64,000 bases of DNA from Paenibacillus zeisoli (GCF_003994465.1 NZ_RZNX01000006.1:62001-126000); one strand, 5' to 3'. Positions 52,640 to 63,923 are shown, counted from the first letter of the stretch. Made by a program: numbers and translations. The notes: a model not told the origin generated them from the sequence alone.

Positions 52640-53575
52640 ATGATGAGTAATTTGGTGAACAAGGAAGTTATCAAGGGTCTACAGGTGCTGCCGGTTGCGG
52701 GCCGAATTGGTGCAGAAATTCACGGTGTTCGTCTGGGGGCAGACCTTGATGCTGAGACGATCTCCGAGATCCGTCAGGCTCTGCTGAAGTACAAAGTAAT
52801 TTTCTTCCGTGGACAGGAGCATCTGGATGATGCCGGACAGGAAGCACTTGCAGGCATATTTGGAGCTCCGGTTGCTCATCCAACGGTACCGATTAAGAAT
52901 GGAACAGAATATGTGCTTGAGCTGGACTCTGCTCACGGAGGACGGGCGGATTCGTGGCACACGGATGTGACCTTCGTAGATGCTTATCCTCAGGCTTCGA
53001 TTCTTCGTTCCGTGGTGATACCTGAAGCAGGGGGAGATACCGTATGGGCCAATACCGCCGCAGCGTATGACCATCTCCCTGAGGAACTGAGGAACCTTGT
53101 GGACCGGCTGTGGGCGGTGCATACGAATCAGTATGATTATGCTGCCCACCGCGAGCAGATCACGGAGGAAGCGGCTCGCCATCACAAGGAAGTGTTTGTC
53201 TCCACCTTGTATGAGACCGAGCATCCGCTTGTACGTGTCCACCCGGAGACCGGGGAACGGACACTGCTGCTGGGACATTTTGCGAAGAAAATAATAGGTC
53301 TCTCCGCGAACGATTCTGCACAGCTAATCTCACTGCTCCAGTCTCACATCACCCGCCTCGAGAATACGGTCCGCTGGCGCTGGTCCGTTGGAGACGTAGT
53401 CATCTGGGATAACCGGGCTACACAGCATTACGCCGTAAATGACTACGGGGATCAGCATCGTGTGGTTCGCAGAGTGACTATTGATGGGGATGTTCCTGTT
53501 AGCATCGACGGACGGAAGAGCAGAACGCATACGAAGGTTAGTCAAGCATCAGGGGAGGAAGCTCAGACGGCTTAG
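52640..53575 (+). CDS. TauD/TfdA-family Fe(II)/2-oxoglutarate dioxygenase
   Basis: A 311-residue dioxygenase. The iron ligands are H107 and D109 in DSWHTDVTFV plus the distal histidine in DNRATQHYAVNDYG; the arginine of HRVVRRVTIDG binds 2-oxoglutarate. Sequences such as FFRGQEHLDDAGQEALAGIFG and PVAHPTVP are close to alkylsulfatase/taurine dioxygenases. It should hydroxylate an organosulfur substrate so that sulfite or sulfate is released. AAAGGAGG precedes ATG 52640. Repeats of CTTAACGGTT (52577-52586 and 52591-52600) lie just upstream. A strong terminator closes the operon. Confidence 0.92.
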   Translation: MMSNLVNKEVIKGLQVLPVAGRIGAEIHGVRLGADLDAETISEIRQALLKYKVIFFRGQEHLDDAGQEALAGIFGAPVAHPTVPIKNGTEYVLELDSAHGGRADSWHTDVTFVDAYPQASILRSVVIPEAGGDTVWANTAAAYDHLPEELRNLVDRLWAVHTNQYDYAAHREQITEEAARHHKEVFVSTLYETEHPLVRVHPETGERTLLLGHFAKKIIGLSANDSAQLISLLQSHITRLENTVRWRWSVGDVVIWDNRATQHYAVNDYGDQHRVVRRVTIDGDVPVSIDGRKSRTHTKVSQASGEEAQTA

Positions 53576-53626
53576 AACGCTTTTGGACTAGAGATCAGAT
53601 AAATAAAACTATGAAAAGGTTAGCCG

Positions 53627-53670
53627 AAAAGGCACGAGCAGCTTGCTTTATAAGCTGTTCGTGCCTTTTA
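53627..53670 (+). terminator. Terminator of the second sulfonate operon
   Basis: An 18-bp stem: AAAAGGCACGA..CAGCTT (53627-53644) pairs with AAGCTGTTCGTGCCTTTT (53652-53669) with one wobble, ending in T. Confidence 0.92.
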
Positions 53671-53880
53671 CTTTACTGTGCAGATGCGGAAGAAGAGGAC
53701 GAATCTACCAGGATTGTCAAGGAGAAATTAGAATGGAATTTTAATCAACTTTTAATAAAGTAGGATAAACCTTGATCTATTGGTAGTTTGCAAATAGTTA
53801 GGTACATAATGGAAGTTACAAATATGTTACTTTTGGGTAAGGCGGTTCACGCCGCCAATACGAACACAAGGGAGTACATC

Positions 53881-54396
53881 ATGAACAACACGAACATTAG
53901 ACGTATTGGTAAAACCATAGTAGGAATCAGTCTAAGCCTTTTGGTATCTTTGTCCGGAAGTGTCTTATTAAACGCTCAATCAGCACATGCGGCCACAAGT
54001 GCGACGGTTACCAGCAGCACAAAGGCGAACCGTATAACTGCATCTGGTGAAAGATTTCTGGGGACTCCTTATAAGTTCGGAGCTAAAACCGGAGTCACTA
54101 GCAGCTTTGACTGTTCTTCATTTACTCAGTATCTCTACAAGCAGGTTGGCGTCCGTATTCCACGCTCATCCAAAGATCAATCCAGAGCCGGCAAGTACGT
54201 GTCTAAAAGTAAGCTTAAGTCAGGAGACCTGGTGTTCTCCGATACGAACCGCGATGGCGTGATTAATCACGTAAGCATTTACATTGGAAATGGGAAGCTG
54301 CTTCATACTTACCGGGTAGGTATTGGTGTTACCATCTCAACATTCAAGGGAAGCACCTGGGACAAAACTTACGTCACGGCTCGTCGCGTGCTGTAA
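53881..54396 (+). CDS. Secreted NlpC/P60-family cell-wall peptidase
   Basis: A 171-residue protein. Signal peptide 1-37 ends AQSAHA. A short Ser/Thr linker is followed by one NlpC/P60 domain (about 50-171) with catalytic C78 in SSFDCSSFTQYLYKQ, histidine in INHVSIYIGNGK and LLHTYR. It should cut D-Glu-diaminopimelate bonds in peptidoglycan peptides. No SH3 or LysM module is present. ATG 53881 has AAGGGAG upstream; the longer in-frame start does not fit a signal peptide. A GC stem GGCGG-CCGCC lies at 53841-53856 in the leader. The rest of the 305-bp gap before it holds only the terminator at 53627. Confidence 0.92.
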   Translation: MNNTNIRRIGKTIVGISLSLLVSLSGSVLLNAQSAHAATSATVTSSTKANRITASGERFLGTPYKFGAKTGVTSSFDCSSFTQYLYKQVGVRIPRSSKDQSRAGKYVSKSKLKSGDLVFSDTNRDGVINHVSIYIGNGKLLHTYRVGIGVTISTFKGSTWDKTYVTARRVL

Positions 54397-54454
54397 ATCG
54401 GACAAGCTCTTTTTTAAGCCAAATATAGTAAGTTATCTAATTTATTAAGTCTCT

Positions 54455-54483
54455 AAAAGCTATGTATATGCATAGCTTTTTTA
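54455..54483 (+). terminator. Terminator of the NlpC/P60 gene
   Basis: AAAAGCTATG (54455-54464) pairs with CATAGCTTTT (54471-54480), with further T. It lies about 60 bp after the stop. Confidence 0.8.
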
Positions 54484-54608
54484 ATACATAAAAGAGCTGC
54501 TTGCTGCAGGTTAGAAATGATATATCACTGAACAATTTGCTTGGAAGAAGTAAGGAATAGAGAAGATAAGCATATGTAAATGCGGGTTAAAGGTAGGTTA
54601 TATACAAA

Positions 54609-54638
54609 ACAAAAAAAGACCCTGCTAAAGGGTCTTTA
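54609..54638 (-). terminator. Terminator of tRNA-Ala
   Basis: On the minus strand AAAGACCC pairs with GGGTCTTT around a 7-nt loop, followed by a run of T (plus-strand A run 54611-54617). It lies just after the tRNA. Confidence 0.85.
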
Positions 54639-54643
54639 CATTA

Positions 54644-54715
54644 TGGAGCGTAGGGGGGTCGAACCCCTGACCTCTTCGCTGCCAGCGAAGCGTTCTCCCA
54701 CTGAACTAACGCCCC
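54644..54715 (-). tRNA. tRNA-Ala (GGC anticodon)
   Basis: On the minus strand a full cloverleaf fits: acceptor GGGGCGT/ACGCTCC with discriminator A, D-arm with TTAGTTCAGTGGGAGAA, anticodon stem CTTCG/CGAAG with loop CTGGCAG (anticodon GGC), and T-arm AGGGG-TTCGACC-CCCCT. The CCA end is not encoded. The 582-bp gap between the NlpC gene and the 67-residue gene (54397-54978) otherwise holds only two terminators. Confidence 0.93.
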
Positions 54716-54978
54716 GAGTTAAACACAAGAAATAATTTAACATGTAATATGCCAGCCTGTCAATAAATTAACTAAGTGAGGGGACTCTGGTTTTAAGTCC
54801 TAGCTTGGATGTTGCGTAGAACATCTGTAGTAGTTTGGGTGGGATAAGGGATTGGTATAAGAATTTTCATAAATAGGCGAATATCGTGCTGATATTAATC
54901 TCCTGCCCGTACAATGTTGTGATACCCAGAAAGAATCGTGGACAAAGAAAAATACAATTTCCGAAGGGAGAACAATAG

Positions 54979-58126
<3,148 letters not shown>

Positions 58127-58129
58127 GTT

Positions 58130-58167
58130 AAAAGGCGGCTAATCCTTTTTTGGGTAGCCGCTTTTTT
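58130..58167 (+). terminator. Terminator of the collagen-like gene
   Basis: AAAAGGCGGCTA (58130-58141) pairs with TAGCCGCTTTT (58155-58165), followed by more T. It separates the collagen gene from the glycosyltransferase genes. Confidence 0.88.
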
Positions 58168-58247
58168 GTTTTGAAATGCTTGGTTTAATTAGGACGACGC
58201 CTCACATGCCATTTCCCTCAGAATATAACTGTAATGAGGTGAGCGAT

Positions 58248-59336
58248 TTGATCTCCATAAGTCTTTGTATGATTGTAAAAAACGAAGAGGATACAATCGG
58301 TCGATGTTTGGAATCTGTTCAGAACATTGTTGAAGAAATCATTATTGTAGATACGGGATCAAGTGATAACACGAAAGAAATTGCACTTCAATATACGAGC
58401 CAAATTTACGGCTTTGAATGGATCGATGATTTTGCAGCCGCCCGGAATTATGCTTTCAGTTGCGCTAATAAAGATTATATTTTTTGGTTAGACGCGGACG
58501 ATGAGTTAAAGGATGAGGATCGCAAAAAACTTATGGATCTCAAAGAGATGCTCGATCCATCTATTGATTCCGTTACAATGGAGTACCATTTGGCTTTTGA
58601 TGAATTTGGGAATGTGACTTCGAGTGTTCGGCGTAATCGACTCGTATTGAGGGAAAATAAGTTCCAATGGATTGGTGCAGTCCACGAGTACCTTGAGGTG
58701 TGGGGGAATATTTTGAATAGCGATGTTGCCATTACACACAGCAGTCTCCACCATGACAGCGACAGGAATCTTAACATTTATGAAAAACGGTTACTCCGCG
58801 GCGAGGTGTTTACTCCAAGGGACTTATATTATTTTGCAAATGAGCTCGTTGATCACAAGATGTACGATCGAGCGATTTGTTATTACGAGCAATTTCTTGC
58901 TTCTGAGAAAGGGTGGATTGAAGATATTATTTCTTCCTGCGGAAAATTAGCGGATTGTTACCACGAGCTCGGTAATCGTGAAAAAGAGTTGGAATCCTCT
59001 CTGCGCTCCTTCCGATACAGCAGCCCACGACCCGAATTTTGTTGTCGTATTGGATATCATTTTTTGAGCCAGGACGAAATACGGACAGCGATATTCTGGT
59101 ATAAGCTTGCCACCCAATACAAACTGCCAGGAGATAACCTGGGCTTCTTCAACCATACATGCTCATCTTGGCTCCCTCATCTTCAGCTTTGTGTATGTTA
59201 CGACCGAATTGGCGAATACAGGCTTGCTTACAATCATAATGAGATTGCCCGCAGCTATCGACCGACTGATCCAAGGGTTATCCAAAATAAACGTTATTTG
59301 GAAACTATCCTAGGAGACAGTGATTCTCATGAATGA
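58248..59336 (+). CDS. GT2 glycosyltransferase with TPR-like C-terminus
   Basis: A 362-residue protein. The N-terminal GT-A domain (about 1-200) has ISLCMIVKNEEDTIGRCLES, EIIIVDTGSSDNT and the metal-binding DAD in IFWLDADDEL, as in the SunS/WaaE-like group. The C-terminal part (about 205-350) has helical pairs like TPRs (MYDRAICYYEQFLAS). TTG 58248 is chosen because GAGGTGAG lies at 58236-58243. It lies next to the collagen-like gene and overlaps the following transferase gene, so collagen glycosylation is a reasonable guess. Sugar unknown. Confidence 0.8.
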   Translation: MISISLCMIVKNEEDTIGRCLESVQNIVEEIIIVDTGSSDNTKEIALQYTSQIYGFEWIDDFAAARNYAFSCANKDYIFWLDADDELKDEDRKKLMDLKEMLDPSIDSVTMEYHLAFDEFGNVTSSVRRNRLVLRENKFQWIGAVHEYLEVWGNILNSDVAITHSSLHHDSDRNLNIYEKRLLRGEVFTPRDLYYFANELVDHKMYDRAICYYEQFLASEKGWIEDIISSCGKLADCYHELGNREKELESSLRSFRYSSPRPEFCCRIGYHFLSQDEIRTAIFWYKLATQYKLPGDNLGFFNHTCSSWLPHLQLCVCYDRIGEYRLAYNHNEIARSYRPTDPRVIQNKRYLETILGDSDSHE

Positions 59337-60144
59337 GAACAAAAAACGTGTGTTGCTCGGAAGCCCTGTCCATCAAAAGCCGGCCATATTACGTGAGTTC
59401 TTAAGTTCTCTGTGTCGTTTAAGACAGGACCATGTAGAGTTTGGATATTTTTTTATTGACGACAACCAAGACGAACAATCTAGTGCAATGCTTCAAGAGT
59501 TTGCCCAGATAGCAAACCCAGTCATGGTGCAGAAATCCAAGTATAGAGACGAATATTACCGGAACGAGAATACGCATTTTTGGAACGAACATCTTATTTG
59601 GAAAGTGGCAGAATTTAAGAATACCCTGATCCGACATGCCACGGATGAACAGTACGACTTTTTGTTTTTAGTTGATTCGGATTTGTTGCTGCATCCCAAA
59701 ACGGTTGAACAACTAGTCGCTTCGGGAAAAGATATTGTGTCGGAAATCTTTTGGACTTCATGGCAGCCGAATACTGCACCTCAGCCTCAAGTATGGCTCC
59801 AGGACGAGTATACGCAGTGGGAACAGCAAAGAGGAGAGAAGTTAAGCGACAAGGATAGAGCCATACGCTACGAGCAATTTATTACTCAATTAAAGGTGCC
59901 AGGAGTTTATGAAATAGGGGGATTAGGGGCGTGTACCCTTATCAGCCGTCAAGCGATGGTTGCTGGAGTGAACTTTAATCCTATTAAAAATCTTTCCTTT
60001 TGGGGGGAGGATCGTCATTTCTGTGTTCGCGCCGCCGCGATGGGGTTTCCGTTATATGTGGATACTTTTTTTCCAGCATATCATATTTACCGGGAATCTG
60101 ATCTGGAAGGGGTTGATAAATTCAAACTTGAGAATGGGGATTAG
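59329..60144 (+). CDS. GT-A-fold glycosyltransferase
   Basis: A 271-residue protein with LLGSPVHQKPAILREFLSSL at the start, the metal site in FLFLVDSDLLLHPKTVEQL, then EIGGLGACTLISRQAM and SFWGEDRHFCVRAAAMGFPLYVDT, like ANP1/GT2-related transferases. No TM helix. ATG 59329 overlaps the previous gene by 8 bp; GTG 59320 is too close to AGGAG. Its stop lies 5 bp before a 3' tRNA fragment at 60149. Likely partner of the upstream transferase; substrate unknown. Confidence 0.78.
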   Translation: MNENKKRVLLGSPVHQKPAILREFLSSLCRLRQDHVEFGYFFIDDNQDEQSSAMLQEFAQIANPVMVQKSKYRDEYYRNENTHFWNEHLIWKVAEFKNTLIRHATDEQYDFLFLVDSDLLLHPKTVEQLVASGKDIVSEIFWTSWQPNTAPQPQVWLQDEYTQWEQQRGEKLSDKDRAIRYEQFITQLKVPGVYEIGGLGACTLISRQAMVAGVNFNPIKNLSFWGEDRHFCVRAAAMGFPLYVDTFFPAYHIYRESDLEGVDKFKLENGD

Positions 60145-60148
60145 CAAT

Positions 60149-60179
60149 GAGGTCAGGGGTTCGATCCCCCTAGGGCTCA
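60149..60179 (+). pseudogene. Isolated 3' fragment of a tRNA gene
   Basis: The sequence GAGGTCAGGGG-TTCGATC-CCCCT-AGGGCTC (60149-60179) has the variable loop, a perfect T-arm, and the 3' acceptor strand of a tRNA, but there is no anticodon or D arm before it: the preceding bases are the end of the glycosyltransferase gene. A strong terminator follows at once. It resembles tRNA-Ala (54644-54715) in the T-arm but lies in inverted orientation and has a different acceptor, so it derives from another tRNA. Such fragments often mark the far end of an inserted element. Confidence 0.7.
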
Positions 60180-60180
60180 T

Positions 60181-60224
60181 AAAAAAGAAGCACCACAACT
60201 TAAAGTTGTGGTGCTTCTTTTTTT
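60181..60224 (+). terminator. Strong terminator after the tRNA fragment
   Basis: A near-perfect stem of about 19 bp: AAGAAGCACCACAACTT pairs with AAGTTGTGGTGCTTCTT, with A run before and T run after. Confidence 0.92.
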
Positions 60225-60319
60225 ACTTTTGGGCTGAAGCGACCTCCTGATCGTAATAGGCTCAGTCCGCACGCAGCGCCGGTTCATATATAACCCCCGG
60301 TCGTCCAATGTACAAGTCT

Positions 60320-60380
60320 TTGTCAAAAATGTGCAATATGCACATAATTGTGATACTCTATTTATGTGCAAGTTGCACAT
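60320..60380 (+). promoter_or_regulatory. Promoter with two MarR-type operators before the oxidoreductase gene
   Basis: TTGTCA (60320-60325) and CATAAT (60343-60348) have a 17-bp spacer. Operator 1 ATGTGCAATATGCACAT (60329-60345) fills the spacer; operator 2 ATGTGCAAGTTGCACAT (60364-60380) lies just after the start point. Both are perfect 7-bp arms with a 3-bp gap. The MarR gene downstream is the likely binding protein. Confidence 0.85.
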
Positions 60381-60408
60381 AAATATATTAGAGAGGTGCT
60401 GATGAACT

Positions 60409-61362
60409 GTGAAGGCAGCCATCGTGAAGGAAATGGGGGCAACCCTTGTGTTTGGTCAGTGTGATTCACCAGTTGCCACGGAGGGGCATGTCTTGGTTAA
60501 CGTTTCGACGGCAGCTTTAAGTAGACTTAGCAAATTCCGTTCCATGGGAATGCATTACTCATCAGAAGTTAACTTCCCACTCATAGCTGGTGCAGACGGA
60601 GTGGGTACTTTGGAAGATGGCACTCGTGTATACTTTGCGCAGCCTACCGCGCCTTATGGCAGTCTGGCAGAGCAAACCTTGGTCAAGGAGACAATGATTG
60701 TCCCTTTACCAGATGGCCTTGATGATATCACCGCCGCCGCTATCGCTAATCCGGCTACATCGTCATGGGCAGCTTTGGTATATCGGGCTCACTTCAAGCC
60801 CGGGCAAACTGTTCTGATTAATGGGGCCACGGGGGCATCCGGCAGTTTAGCTGTTCAGATAGCCAAGTATCTGGGAGCTATGAAAATCATTGTGACGGGG
60901 CGTAATGAGTCCAAATTGCGATTGCTTGGGGCTGATGAAGTCGTTGCATTCGATATGAGCGTCAAAGATGGTAGTAATGAATTTGAAAATGCCTTAATGC
61001 CAGCTGTTGCCGGGGGTGTTGACGTTGTACTTGACTATTTGTGGGGTGATAGCGCTGTGGCTATCATGTCAGCTATCGCTAAGACGGGCACAAAACAGAC
61101 AACTCGTTTTGTGAGTATCGGAACATCGTCGGGGCAGGAAACGATCAACGTTCCCTCATCGATCCTTCGCGCCTCATCAATTGAACTGCTTGGAAGCGGG
61201 GGAAGGAGTGTTTCCCTAGCTGATATGATGTCCTCTGCTAAAAGCGTTTTTGAAATGGCTGCAGAGGGGAAGATAAACATTGCTGTAGCGGAGTTTGCCT
61301 TACAGGATATTGAAGCTGCTTGGCATGCTCCCTTGACGCCGAGACCGGTTGTGAGGGTATAA
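60409..61362 (+). CDS. Zinc-independent MDR-family oxidoreductase (quinone oxidoreductase type)
   Basis: A 317-residue NADPH-dependent reductase-type protein of the medium-chain superfamily. The N-terminal GroES-like fold has AGADGVGTLEDGTRVYF; the Rossmann fold has TVLINGATGASGSLAVQIAKYLGA (motif AxxGxxG-like). The cysteine and histidine zinc ligands of alcohol dehydrogenases are missing, so it is a zinc-free quinone-reductase-like enzyme. The start is GTG 60409 with GAGAGGTG about 11 nt upstream. A MarR gene follows 8 bp later, and the operators at 60329 and 60364 predict induction by a reactive compound. Confidence 0.87.
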   Translation: MKAAIVKEMGATLVFGQCDSPVATEGHVLVNVSTAALSRLSKFRSMGMHYSSEVNFPLIAGADGVGTLEDGTRVYFAQPTAPYGSLAEQTLVKETMIVPLPDGLDDITAAAIANPATSSWAALVYRAHFKPGQTVLINGATGASGSLAVQIAKYLGAMKIIVTGRNESKLRLLGADEVVAFDMSVKDGSNEFENALMPAVAGGVDVVLDYLWGDSAVAIMSAIAKTGTKQTTRFVSIGTSSGQETINVPSSILRASSIELLGSGGRSVSLADMMSSAKSVFEMAAEGKINIAVAEFALQDIEAAWHAPLTPRPVVRV

Positions 61363-61370
61363 TATGCTTC

Positions 61371-61805
61371 ATGGAAGAACTAATTTTTAAAGCGGTAATT
61401 GATTTGGTTACGATGATTAACCGGACGGATCGTGATAAGAAAATGATTGCCAGTGCCGGTGTTGAGATGGAGGCAGCAGCCTTTCAGGTTTTTGGGGGCA
61501 TCGCTCATCTTCAATCGACAAGTGTTGGCGATTTGGCCAACCTAATGGGGAAGAATTACTCGAGTGTTAGCCGCCAAATCGATAAGCTGGAGGCGGCAGG
61601 ATTGGTGCACACCTATCCATCAGTCGACGATTCACGCATTCGCTTGTCCGAATTAACCAGTTACGGGAAGGAAATTTACTCCATGATTAATTCCACCCGC
61701 CAGAGGCTTATGCAAGAAGCATTGGGGGATTGGACACCGGAGGACAAAAATAGCTTATTGAATCATTTGAGGCGTTTGACCGATTCGCTAAACAAATTCG
61801 ACTAA
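61371..61805 (+). CDS. MarR-family regulator
   Basis: A 144-residue winged-helix protein: TSVGDLANLMGKNYSSVSRQIDKLEAAGLVHTYPSVDDSRIRLSELT is the DNA-binding core with the wing arginines (DDSRIRL). ATG 61371 starts the natural protein. TATAAT at 61358-61363 lies only 7 bp before it and no good ribosome site exists, so one transcript may be leaderless; read-through from the oxidoreductase promoter is also likely. It probably represses the operon through the twin ATGTGCA sites. Confidence 0.88.
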   Translation: MEELIFKAVIDLVTMINRTDRDKKMIASAGVEMEAAAFQVFGGIAHLQSTSVGDLANLMGKNYSSVSRQIDKLEAAGLVHTYPSVDDSRIRLSELTSYGKEIYSMINSTRQRLMQEALGDWTPEDKNSLLNHLRRLTDSLNKFD

Positions 61806-61837
61806 ACTATGAGTCAAGACGGACTGAAGTGCAAAGA

Positions 61838-61867
61838 ACATCGACCTTAACGGGCCGGTGTTTTTTT
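61838..61867 (+). terminator. Terminator after the MarR gene
   Basis: ACATCGACC (61838-61846) pairs with GGCCGGTGT (61853-61861) with one wobble and one mismatch, followed by seven T. Confidence 0.7.
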
Positions 61868-61883
61868 GTATTAACAATTCACG

Positions 61884-61934
61884 TTGACAAAGCAGGAGGG
61901 AATAAAATACAATCAATTTGTACTGATCAGTACA
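61884..61934 (+). promoter_or_regulatory. Promoter and palindromic operator of the TetR gene
   Basis: TTGACA (61884-61889) and TACAAT (61908-61913) have an 18-bp spacer. The perfect 16-bp palindrome TGTACTGATCAGTACA (61919-61934) covers the expected start point. A nearly identical site lies before the SDR gene (62551-62566). Confidence 0.88.
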
Positions 61935-61951
61935 GAAAGAGTGGATGTCTC

Positions 61952-62533
61952 TTGGTAAGACCGAAAGAATTTGATGAACGGGTCGCATTAACTGCAGCAA
62001 TGCAGGTTTTTTGGGAAAAGGGCTATGAAGCAACGTCCATCGGCGACCTTACCGAACGTATGCAGATTGCACGGCCAAGTCTCTATGCTACATTCGGTGG
62101 GAAGAAAGAACTGTTTGAGACCGCGCTGAGAGCTTATGTAGAGTTGAGTCTTACCTATGTCGAGAACAAGCTTCGGAGCATGCCTTCGGTGAAAGCGTCT
62201 TTCCTTGCGTATTTTCAAGGGGTCATTGAGGGCTCGGGCGGGAGTAATCCGGACTTTGGCTGTCTATGTGTGAATACGATGGTTGAATTGGCACCTCATG
62301 AACCTGTCTTCGCGCAGATTACAGAAGAGTTTGAAGCCCGATTAACCGAATTGTTCAGGAAATCAATTGAAGGCGGAATTCAGTCCGGCGAATTACCCGA
62401 TCAACTGAACCCATCTTCAATTGCGCGTGTGTTGACATTAACCGCGATTGGATTAACGGTGACGATGAAGATGAAACCGAGTCCGTCGCGGGTCGAACAT
62501 GTCGCTGCGGAAATTCTTACTCTTTTGGAGTAA
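61952..62533 (+). CDS. TetR/AcrR-family regulator
   Basis: A 193-residue repressor. The HTH (about 8-50) has ALTAAMQVFWEKGYEATSIGDLTERMQIARPSLYATFGGKKELF. The C-terminal domain (about 75-193) has FGCLCVNTMVELAPHEP, seen in regulators of oxidoreductase genes. TTG 61952 gives the usual start VRPKEFDE, but its ribosome site is weak; the longer in-frame extension runs through the operator. It controls itself and the SDR gene through the TGTACTGA sites. Confidence 0.9.
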   Translation: MVRPKEFDERVALTAAMQVFWEKGYEATSIGDLTERMQIARPSLYATFGGKKELFETALRAYVELSLTYVENKLRSMPSVKASFLAYFQGVIEGSGGSNPDFGCLCVNTMVELAPHEPVFAQITEEFEARLTELFRKSIEGGIQSGELPDQLNPSSIARVLTLTAIGLTVTMKMKPSPSRVEHVAAEILTLLE

Positions 62534-62550
62534 GTTTTTTTTAGCCATTA

Positions 62551-62566
62551 TGTACTGAACGGTACA
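62551..62566 (+). promoter_or_regulatory. TetR operator upstream of the SDR gene
   Basis: TGTACTGAACGGTACA (62551-62566) matches the TetR operator in 14 of 16 positions and keeps the TGTAC/GTACA arms. TAGAAT at 62571-62576 may be the -10 box; no good -35 is seen. Confidence 0.8.
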
Positions 62567-62598
62567 TAACTAGAATACGAATCTGGAGGCGTTAAAGA

Positions 62599-63309
62599 AT
62601 GAGTGAGAAAATCGCATTGATCACAGGGGCAAATAAAGGAATTGGCCTGGAGATCGCACGTCAGTTAGGAAAGCAAGGCATGATTGTACTGATTGGGGCA
62701 CGAAGTCTGCAAAAGGCATCACAGGCGTCCGAACAGCTGCAAGCTGAACAAGTCCGAGCTTATCCGATTGAACTGGATGTTACGAACGCAGAGCATATCC
62801 AATCAGCAGCCGATCGGATTGAAACGGAATATGGTAAGCTGGATGTTCTCGTGAACAATGCGGGAATCTATGTGGATCATGAAGGTACGGGCATTGATGT
62901 CATGCGGCGCGGTTTTGAAACGAATTTTTTCGGTGCTTATGCGCTGACCCTCGCACTGCTGCCTTTGCTGAAATTGAGCCCGGCAGGGAGAATTGTGAAT
63001 CAGTCCAGCATCCTCGGATCGATTGGAACCATTCTCACGAACGAAATGTACGGAATGGCTGCCGCCCCTGTCTATACAACTTCCAAAGCTGCGCTGAACG
63101 CCTTGACTGCTCAGCTGTCCATTCAGCTTAAGGATACCCCGATTAAAGTTAACGCTTCTCATCCGGGATGGGTCAAAACCGACATGGGTGGAAGCGGCGC
63201 AGTCATGGAAATTCCCGAAGGGGCGGAGACGGCGGTGTACTTGGCTACACTCCCTAGTGATGGGCCTAGCGGAGGCTTCTTCCATAAGCAGGAGGCTTTG
63301 CCTTGGTAA
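62599..63309 (+). CDS. Short-chain dehydrogenase/reductase
   Basis: A 236-residue SDR. The cofactor motif is TGANKGIGLEIAR (TGxxxGxG), the structural motif is NNAG, catalytic serine in VNQSSILGSIG, and Y-x-x-x-K in VYTTSKAALN. The C-terminus HPGWVKTDMGG follows carbonyl-reductase-like SDRs. The C-terminal SDGPSGGFFHKQEALPW is typical of NADPH-dependent members. GGAGG precedes the ATG. Derepressed by the TetR protein upstream; the substrate is unknown. Confidence 0.92.
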   Translation: MSEKIALITGANKGIGLEIARQLGKQGMIVLIGARSLQKASQASEQLQAEQVRAYPIELDVTNAEHIQSAADRIETEYGKLDVLVNNAGIYVDHEGTGIDVMRRGFETNFFGAYALTLALLPLLKLSPAGRIVNQSSILGSIGTILTNEMYGMAAAPVYTTSKAALNALTAQLSIQLKDTPIKVNASHPGWVKTDMGGSGAVMEIPEGAETAVYLATLPSDGPSGGFFHKQEALPW

Positions 63310-63343
63310 GTTGAATAACTGCTGACCATAAACGCAAGAAAGG

Positions 63344-63372
63344 AACCTCGATCCAGTAGGATCGGGGTTTTA
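63344..63372. terminator. Terminator between SDR and VOC genes
   Basis: AACCTCGATCC (63344-63354) pairs with GGATCGGGGTT (63359-63369) with one wobble, then T. Shared by convergent genes. Confidence 0.8.
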
Positions 63373-63427
63373 CTAACAGGACAATGGGGACGAACCGAAA
63401 CACTCGTCACGCAAGACCTACCGCAAT

Positions 63428-63829
63428 TCACACAGGATTTACCGCAAATATGGAATGTACATTTCCCTCAGGATCGCCGAAGAAACCCGTTGTATGACCC
63501 CAAGACTTGATTTGTGGGGCTGTGACGTCGATGGCTCCTTTCGAAACGAACTCATTGTACAAGGCGTGTACTTGGTCCGGCGAATCACATTGGAAGTTAA
63601 GCTCTACGGCTTGGCCTTTGCGAAATTCACTGTAAGAAGAATAGCCGTTGGTATTCTCGGACATCAGAGATCTAGAGCAAATAGCTAATCTCACCCCTGA
63701 ATTGTTAAATTCCACATAATGATCCTCTTCAACAACAATCTCAAATCCTAAGACCTCCTGGTAAAATCGGGCCAATCGGCCAACATCGTCAGCCAGCAGT
63801 GTAAGTCCTTCCAATCTTACGAGCTTCAT
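63428..63829 (-). CDS. VOC-family (glyoxalase/bleomycin-resistance-like) protein
   Basis: A 133-residue protein with two beta-alpha-beta-beta-beta modules: LTLLADDVGRLARFYQEVLGFEIV then FNNSGVRLAICSR; VELNFQCDSPDQVHALYNEFVSKGA then FFGDPEGNVHSIFAVNP. The family binds a metal between modules and includes glyoxalases, dioxygenases and antibiotic-binding proteins. The final E of DPEGN-type motifs is replaced by H in GNVHSIF. No partner gene is near, so the activity is open. Confidence 0.85.
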   Translation of the reverse strand: MKLVRLEGLTLLADDVGRLARFYQEVLGFEIVVEEDHYVEFNNSGVRLAICSRSLMSENTNGYSSYSEFRKGQAVELNFQCDSPDQVHALYNEFVSKGAIDVTAPQIKSWGHTTGFFGDPEGNVHSIFAVNPV

Positions 63830-63923
63830 ATTAAACGCACCTCCATTTTGAGTTTAGCATAGTATCCCAACCCAGGTGACTTTTTCAATATGATAAATGG
63901 ATGCCAAGAACGGCTCGACTGAA

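Noticed and set aside
53670..53880. Cyclic di-AMP (ydaO-type) riboswitch before the NlpC/P60 gene
   Set aside because: Such riboswitches often precede cell-wall hydrolase genes, but the conserved core was not found; only a short GC stem is present.
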